64,000 bases of DNA from Phocoena phocoena (taxonomy: Eukaryota > Chordata > Mammalia > Artiodactyla > Phocoenidae). The position numbers and the translations under genes are program-made. Below the pieces are notes generated by a model, which did not search any database, was not told where the DNA came from, and saw only the letters and a program-made list of their open reading frames with translations. Shown here one piece after another: positions 58,144 to 64,000 of this stretch; the stretch's first letter is position 1, and each line of letters opens with the position of its first letter. Location: positions 25,959,815-26,023,814 of the forward strand of contig NC_089238.1 in the NCBI RefSeq assembly GCF_963924675.1, in the 5' to 3' direction.

Positions 58144-59043
58144 CTAGAGAAGTTCCTTTAGCATTTGTTGTAAAGCTGGTTTGGTGGTGCTGAACTCTCT
58201 CAGCTTTTGCTTGTCTGTAAAGGTTTTAATTTCTCCATGAAATCTGAATGAGATCCTTGCTGGGTAGAGTAATCTTGGTAGCTTTTTCTCCTTCATCACT
58301 TTAAATATGTCCTGCCACTCCCTTCTGGCTTGCAGAGTTTCTGCTGGAAGATCAGCTGTTAACCTTATGAGGATTCCCTTGTGTGTTATTTGTTGTTTTT
58401 CCCTTGCCGCTTTTAATATGTGTTCTTTGTATTTAATTTTTGATAGTTTGATTAATATGTGTCTTGGTGTGTTTCCCCTTGGATTTATCCTATATGGGAC
58501 TCTCTGTGCTTCCTGGACTTGATTAACTGTTTCCTTTCCCATATTAGGGAAGTTTTCAACTATAATCTCTTCAAATATTTTCTCAGTCCCTTTCATTTTC
58601 TCTTCTTCTTCTGGGACCCCTAAAATTCGAATGTTGTTGCATTTAATGTTGTCCCAGAGGTCCCTGAGAGTGTCCTGAATTTTTTTCATTCTTTTTTCTT
58701 TATTCTGCTCTGCAGTAGTTATTTCCACTGTTTTATCTTCCAGGTCACTTATCCATTCTTCTGCTGCAGTTATTCTGCTATTGAGCCCTTCTAGAGTATT
58801 TTTAATTTCATTTATTGTGTTGTTCAACAGTGCTTGTTTCCTCTTTAGTTCTTTTAGGTCCTTGTTAAATGTTTCTTGCATTTTCTCTATTCTGTTTCCA
58901 AGATTTTGGATCATCTTTACTATCATTATTCTGAATTCTTTTTCAGGTAGACTGCCTATTTCCTCTTCATTTGTTAGGTCTGGTGGGTTTTTACCTTGCT
59001 CCTTCATCTGCTGTGTGTTTTTCTGTCTTCTCATTTTGTTCAT
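58144..59043 (-). CDS. L1 ORF1 protein, uninterrupted
   Basis: 299 codons from ATG 59,043 to the stop at 58,144, the usual length for mammalian L1 ORF1p. Domain order: a charged N-terminus, a leucine-rich coiled coil (about residues 45-125), an RNA-recognition-like domain (NIRILGVPEEEE near 137-148) and a C-terminal domain (ILKAAREKQQITHKGILIRL near 208-227, then QARREWQDIF). In L1 it trimerises and coats the element's RNA. No stop or frameshift is present, so it could be translated if the element is transcribed, but ORF2 on the same element is broken. Transcription would come from its own 5' UTR. Confidence 0.92.
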   Translation of the reverse strand: MNKMRRQKNTQQMKEQGKNPPDLTNEEEIGSLPEKEFRIMIVKMIQNLGNRIEKMQETFNKDLKELKRKQALLNNTINEIKNTLEGLNSRITAAEEWISDLEDKTVEITTAEQNKEKRMKKIQDTLRDLWDNIKCNNIRILGVPEEEEKMKGTEKIFEEIIVENFPNMGKETVNQVQEAQRVPYRINPRGNTPRHILIKLSKIKYKEHILKAAREKQQITHKGILIRLTADLPAETLQARREWQDIFKVMKEKKLPRLLYPARISFRFHGEIKTFTDKQKLREFSTTKPALQQMLKELL

Positions 59044-61084
59044 CTTACTGTGTTTGGGGTCTCCTTTTTGCAGGCTGCAGGTTCATAGTTCCCGTTGTTT
59101 TTGGTGTCTGTCCCCAGTGGCTAAGGTTGGTTCAGTGGGTTGTGTAGGCTTCCTGGTGGAGGGGACTAGTGCTTGTGTTCTGGTGGATAAGGCTGGATCT
59201 TGTCTTTCTGGTGGGCAGGTCCACGTCTGGTGGTGTGTTTTGGGGTGTCTGTGGCCTTATTATGATTTTAGGCAGCTTCTCTGCTAATGGATGGGGCTGT
59301 GTTCCTGTCTTGCTAGTTGTTTGGCATAGGGTGTCCAGCACTGTAGCTTGCTGGTCGTTGAGTGAAGCTGGGTCTTGGTGTTGAGATGGAGATCTCTGGG
59401 AGATTTTCGCTGTTTGATATTATGTGGAGCTGAGGGGTCTCTTGTGGACCAGTGTCCTGAAGTTGGCTCTCCTACCTCAGTGGCATGGCTCTGACGCCTG
59501 ACTGGAGCACCAAGAGCTTTTCACCCACACGGCTCAGAATAAAAGGGAGAAAAAAATAGAAAGAAAGAAAGAAAGAATGAGGATAAAATAAGATAAAATA
59601 AAATAAAGTTATTAAAATAAAAAATAATTATTATGAAAAAATTTCAAAGTAAAAAAAAAAGAAAAATAGAATGGATTGACAAAATCCTAGGACAAATGGT
59701 GAAAGCAAAGCTACACAGACAAAATCTCACACAGAAGCATACACATACACACTCACAAAAAGAGGAGAAGGGGAAAAAATAACATATCTTGCTCCCAAAG
59801 TCCACCTCCTCAATTTGGGATGATTCGTTGTCTATTCATGTATTTCACAGATGCAGGGTACATCAGGTTTATTGTGGAGATTTAATCCGCTGCTTCTGAG
59901 GCTGCTGGGAGAGATTTCCCTTTCTCTTCTTTGTTCACACACCTCCCGGGGTTCAGCTTTGGATTTGGCCCCACCTCTGCATGTAGGTCGCCTGAGGGTG
60001 TCTGTTCTTTGCTCAGACAGGACCCAGTTAAAGGAGCCGCTGATTCGGGGGCTCTGGCTCACTTAGGCCGGGGGGAGGGAGGGGTACGGATGCGGGGTGA
60101 GCCTGCGGCGGCAGAGGCCGGCGTGACGTTGCACCAGCCTGAGGCGCACCATGCGTTCTCCGGGGGAAGTTGTCCCTGGACCACGGGACCCTGGCAGTGG
60201 CGGGCTGCACAGGCTCCCGGGAGGGGAGGTGTGGATAGTGACCTGTGCTCGCACACAGTCTTCTTGGTGGCGGCAGCAGCAGCCTTCACGTCTCATGCCC
60301 GTCTCTGGGGTCCACACTGTTAGCCGCGGCTTGCGCCCATCTCTGGAGCTCCTTTAAGCGGCGCTTTTTATCCCCTCTCCTCGCGCACCAGGAAACAAAG
60401 AGGCAAGACAAAGTCTCTTGCCTCTTCGGCAGGTCCAGACTTCTTCCCGGACTCCCTTCCGGCTAGTCGTGGCATACTAGCCCCCCTTCAGGCTGTGTTC
60501 ATGCCACCAACCCCAGTCCTCTCCCTGCGCTCCGACCGAAGCCCAAGCCTCAGCTCCCAGCCCCCGCCCGTCCCGGCGGGTGAGCAGACAAGCCTCTCGG
60601 GCCGGGGAGTGCTGGTCGGCACCGATCCTCTGTGCGGGAATCTCTCCGCTTTGCCCTCTGCACCCCTGTTGCTGCACTTTCCTCCGTAGCTCTGAAGCTT
60701 CCCCCTCCACCACCCACGGTCTCTGCCCGCGAAGGGGCTTCTAGTGTGTGGAAACCTTTCCTCCTTCACAGCTCCCTCCCACTGGTGCAGGTCCCGTCCC
60801 TATTCTTTTGTCTCTGTTTATTCTTTTTTCTTTTGCCCTACCCAGGTACGTGGGGAGTTTCTTGCCTTTTGGGAGGTCTGAGGTCTTCTGCCAGCGTTCA
60901 GTAGGTGTTCTATAGGAGCAGTTCCACCTGTAGATGTATTTCTGATGTATCTGTGGTGAGGAAGGTGATCTCCGCGTCTTACTCTTTCGCCATCTTCTCC
61001 TTTCTCTATGCCTGACATTTAATGGGGAGAAGCAAATAAGCTGCTTGAACATGAACTAATTAAAAGCAACGTTTTCCAGCCATT

Positions 61085-61449
61085 TAAAAAAAGTAAATCT
61101 TTATTGACGTGTAATGTACATACAGGATAATACACAAATCATCAGAGTATGATAAATTTTCACAAAGTGAGCATACCCATTAGCACCCAGATCAAGAAAT
61201 AGAACTGCACCTGCACCCCAGAAACTCCTTTCACGTCCCCTCCCAGCCAGATACCTCCCACTCTCCTGGCTTCTAATAGCATAAATCAGTTTTGCCTGGT
61301 TGTGAACTTGAACTTTCTATAAATGGAATCATCAGTGAGCATTCTTTGGTGCTTTCTCGGTGTCTTTTACTCAACATTATGTTTGAGACTCATCCATGTT
61401 GTTGGTTGGGCATAGTTTTAGTTTGCTTCTTTTCATTACTGAAGAAGTG

Positions 61450-61484
<35 letters not shown>

Positions 61485-61930
61485 ATTTCCTCACTATATA
61501 TGTGAGACTGTATACAATACTATATATACTATATATACATAGTCTCACATATATAAATAAATAAATTAGTAATTTAATTTAAATAAATAAATTCAACTGT
61601 GATATCTATCTACCTATTGATAGATAGATAGAGATCACAGTTGAATTTATCCGTTCCACTGTTGCTGGGCATTTAGGTAGCTTCCGTTTTTGGGACTATT
61701 GTGCATAACGCTTCTATGAACATTCTTACATGGGTCTCTTGGTGGCCACATGCATGAATCTCTGTTGGGTGTATATGTAGGTGTATAATATTTGAGTCCT
61801 AGAGGAGCAAATGTTTAGCTCTAGTTAGATGCTGCCAAACAATTTATGTTCCCATCCCAGTGCGTGAGAGTTCCGTTTGCTCTAGACTGCATTAGTGTTG
61901 CAACCAGCTGAGTTTTCAGGTGTTCTGAAT
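61085..61930 (-). mobile_element. Old L1 LINE 3' part
   Basis: Reverse L1M-like sequence (AATCTTTATTGACGTGTAAT, TTTCTATAAATGGAATCATC). It contains a (TG)n microsatellite at 61459-61484 and AT-rich inverted repeats. Confidence 0.75.
61495..61648. repeat. Two AT-rich inverted repeats
   Basis: Perfect 15-bp arms TATATATGTGAGACT (61495-61509) and AGTCTCACATATATA (61541-61555), then AAATTCAACTGTGAT (61589-61603) and ATCACAGTTGAATTT (61634-61648). Confidence 0.9.
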
Positions 61931-62039
61931 ATCCTTAAGCTTCACCAGCCTGTGGGTTCAAATGATGTCACCCTAACACATCTAGTGGGCTTTCCCTGAT
62001 TGGCTAGCTCCTCCCTTCCCGCCTTCCTCCATAGAACCA

Positions 62040-62360
62040 TAGATACTAAAAGAGTGCATTTATCAATCACTCCTAATGACAACATTTACTGAGGACTTGC
62101 TAGGTATGTGGTACAAGCACTGAAGAAGAATTAGTTGATTTAATCCCCACAACAACCCTTTGACGCAAGTACATTTAATATTGGGTTGGCCAAAAAGATC
62201 GTTCGGGTTTTTCTGTACCATCTTGTGAAAACCCGAACGGACTTTTTGGCCAACCCAATATCATCCCATTTTACACATGAGGAAATGGAGACACGGAGAG
62301 GGGAAGTTACTTGTTCAAGGATACATAGTTGGGAAGTGGCCATGCTGATATTAAACTCTG
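62040..62360 (-). repeat. MIR SINE split by a mariner-type MITE
   Basis: AACATTTACTGAGGACTTGC, CATTTTACACATGAGGAAAT and following sequence, interrupted at 62,181-62,258. Confidence 0.82.
62181..62258. mobile_element. 78-bp mariner-type MITE (near-perfect palindrome)
   Basis: Arms TTGGGTTGGCCAAAAAG and its complement form a stem of about 33 bp with one mismatch and one G-T pair, then a short loop. TA target duplication at 62179-62180 and 62259-62260. This is the miniature form of a mariner element known from cetartiodactyl genomes. Confidence 0.93.
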
Positions 62361-64000
62361 TGAATGCTGTCTCCAGAGCCTCTCTCCTTCACCGTCAACT
62401 CACACCGCCTAGTGGCTCAATCTTCTCGTGCCATAGCCTCTGAGCCACTACTTCCTCCTCTCCTGGGCCCTCTGCGAAAGCCACGCTCCCCCTGTTCTAC
62501 TCAGGCAGCTGCCCTCAAGGGTATCCTGTGTCTTCAGGCCACTATCTGGTGCTGGTCTGGGCCCCCCTTTCCTGGCCCCCCTTGGCTGCCACCCAGTGAA
62601 CTGCTGGCCTCATGTTCCACAGGAAATGTGTAGGGGAATCAGCCCCTGGACTGAGTCAGAGGGACCCGCAGCAGAGATGCTTGAGCCCCTGGTGTCTCAG
62701 CTCTTGTTGCCACAATGGCTGGCTTTGAAGGAGCTTGAATAAGAGCCAGCAGGGTAAGAACCATTTTTCCTCTCCCGCTCTCAGGCTCAGTTGCCAAGTT
62801 TGGCTTATAACAACAGAGTTTTCTTTCCTTCAGGAGGATTTATATTTTCGGGGTCCCAGTTCAGTCTGCGTTCTGGTTTCATACAACAGAAATGGGCGAT
62901 GACAAACTTAAGCAGATGAGGAATGGAAGGGAAGAACGTTGGTTGCTCATAGAATCAATAGAAGGTTGGAGCCCTTTGACGTAAAGGGCAGAGTCCAGGA
63001 ACAAGGGATGTTGTTTCAAAATAGGAAGGACATTAGATTCTGGGTAGGAAGGAGTTGGGGCGGGGGCAGAGAGAGACAGAGAGAGAGAGAGACCCTTCTT
63101 GTCTCAGGATTTGACATCTGCCACAAGCCTCTCAGCCAGTTAACGGCCTGAATATGCCCAAACCTGGATCCTGGCTCTCTCCTAGAAAGCTCTTCAGTCC
63201 CAACCCTGACCCCATGTAAATTAGCTGGCACAAATAGGAGGTCCAGGAAAGCTGCTGCAGGCCTCACAATGCACTGCAGGGTACCCTTAGTAAGTCCCAT
63301 TTTGAGTGATTTTTTTCACAATAGTGACTTTGCTGCTTGAAACAAAGAATAGCTAAATGAAGGACTCAGTGCTTTTCTGACAATGATTTGTCCAATTGTA
63401 GTCACAGCACCATTCAGCAGTGAGGAACACGCACAGGGTGGGAGCTACAGGCACGCCTCTGACAAATGGAACTTGGAAATGACTTATGCAGCGATTTCTC
63501 ACCTCTTTATTTCACATTCCAGTCTTAGGATAACATTTGAAATATTAAGGTTGTTTTCAGGAATAACCAATAAAGGAATTGTTCACGCCCTTGTCACTGT
63601 TGGAAGTTTTGTTTTTCTTTATGGAAACCACTTAAATACAAAGTCAATATGGAATAAAAGTGTGAGACATATTGCTGAATATATAAAGTAAGCAGTATTT
63701 GATTTAAATGCATTTAAAAAATTTAAAGGCAAAAATAGATTGCAGATAGTAGTCCCTGAAATAAGTTTTACAAATCTATAAAAATAATCACCATTGGGTG
63801 TAACCAAAGTTATTAAAGAAAATGCTCATTTTGACCTTTCATTTTGGCACTAGAGACAAATTAAAAAATTTATGACAACACTGTAAAGCCACTGGGGCAG
63901 CCAAGACTGCCTGAAAATGATTTTGAAGCCTAAAACTTTAAAGCTGAACAAAAAGACTGACGAGTGCTTTTGAAAAATGTTGTATGAGAGTAGAATTTAA
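62361..64000. other. Intergenic DNA to the window end
   Basis: No gene or named repeat seen. Contains a (GA)n stretch at about 63,068-63,092 and becomes AT-rich after 63,300. Confidence 0.5.

Larger units (their letters stand above)
53906..61008 (-). mobile_element. Near full-length L1 LINE (7.1 kb)
   Basis: Reverse L1 from poly-A (T-run at 53,906) to a 5' UTR of about 1.9 kb. Perfect 12-bp target duplication TGCCTGACATTT at 53894-53905 and 61009-61020. ORF1 is uninterrupted, ORF2 is broken. The GC- and CpG-rich 5' UTR (about 60,050-60,620) is the internal pol II promoter region, and the A-rich (GAAA)n/(AAAAT)n block near 59,555-59,650 is internal. Confidence 0.95.

Overview
The window is nuclear DNA of a cetacean, most likely a toothed whale. 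The evidence is many copies of the tRNA-derived CHR-type SINE typical of whales (the family body starting GGGCTTCCCTGGTGGCGCAG and ending in poly-A), artiodactyl/cetacean L1 tails, old mammalian MIR, L2, MER5A and MLT1 repeats, and no primate or rodent SINEs. It contains one host gene: the first three coding exons of BRD7 on the minus strand. In other mammals BRD7 lies before a long gene-poor interval towards NKD1, and the remainder of this window looks like that interval.

Layout. 1-13,451: BRD7 exon 3 (32-161), a 12.6-kb intron 2 full of repeats, exon 2 (12,767-12,975), a 426-bp intron and exon 1 with the start codon (13,403-13,451), inside a CpG island that runs to about 13,830 and is followed by a long pyrimidine tract. 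14,000-45,100: intergenic DNA with SINEs in both orientations, an old L1 broken by four later insertions, L2, MIR, hAT and LTR remnants, a decayed minisatellite, and some repeat-poor stretches that could be regulatory. 45,123-52,135: a 7.0-kb gammaretrovirus-like provirus on the minus strand. 53,906-61,008: a 7.1-kb near full-length L1 on the minus strand with an uninterrupted ORF1 and a broken ORF2. 61,085-64,000: an old L1, AT-rich inverted repeats, a 78-bp mariner-type hairpin element inside a MIR, and plain intergenic DNA.

The most interesting item is the provirus. By eye its two 520-bp LTRs are identical. It is flanked by the 4-bp duplication AGAA, has an exact proline-tRNA primer binding site, and sits inside a MIR. 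Yet it has lost the protease and reverse-transcriptase polymerase region, so the nucleocapsid reads in one 747-codon frame into RNase H and integrase. It also carries frame breaks beside homopolymer runs in gag and env, in-frame stops in gag and env, and a missing zinc-knuckle cysteine. A young insertion without its own polymerase suggests copying with help from a related virus, unless the breaks are assembly errors or LTR conversion hides its age.

Apart from BRD7, no host protein-coding gene could be supported. Almost all other open frames are translations of SINEs, L1, L2 or GC-rich promoter DNA. Repeat borders given without target-site duplications are approximate.
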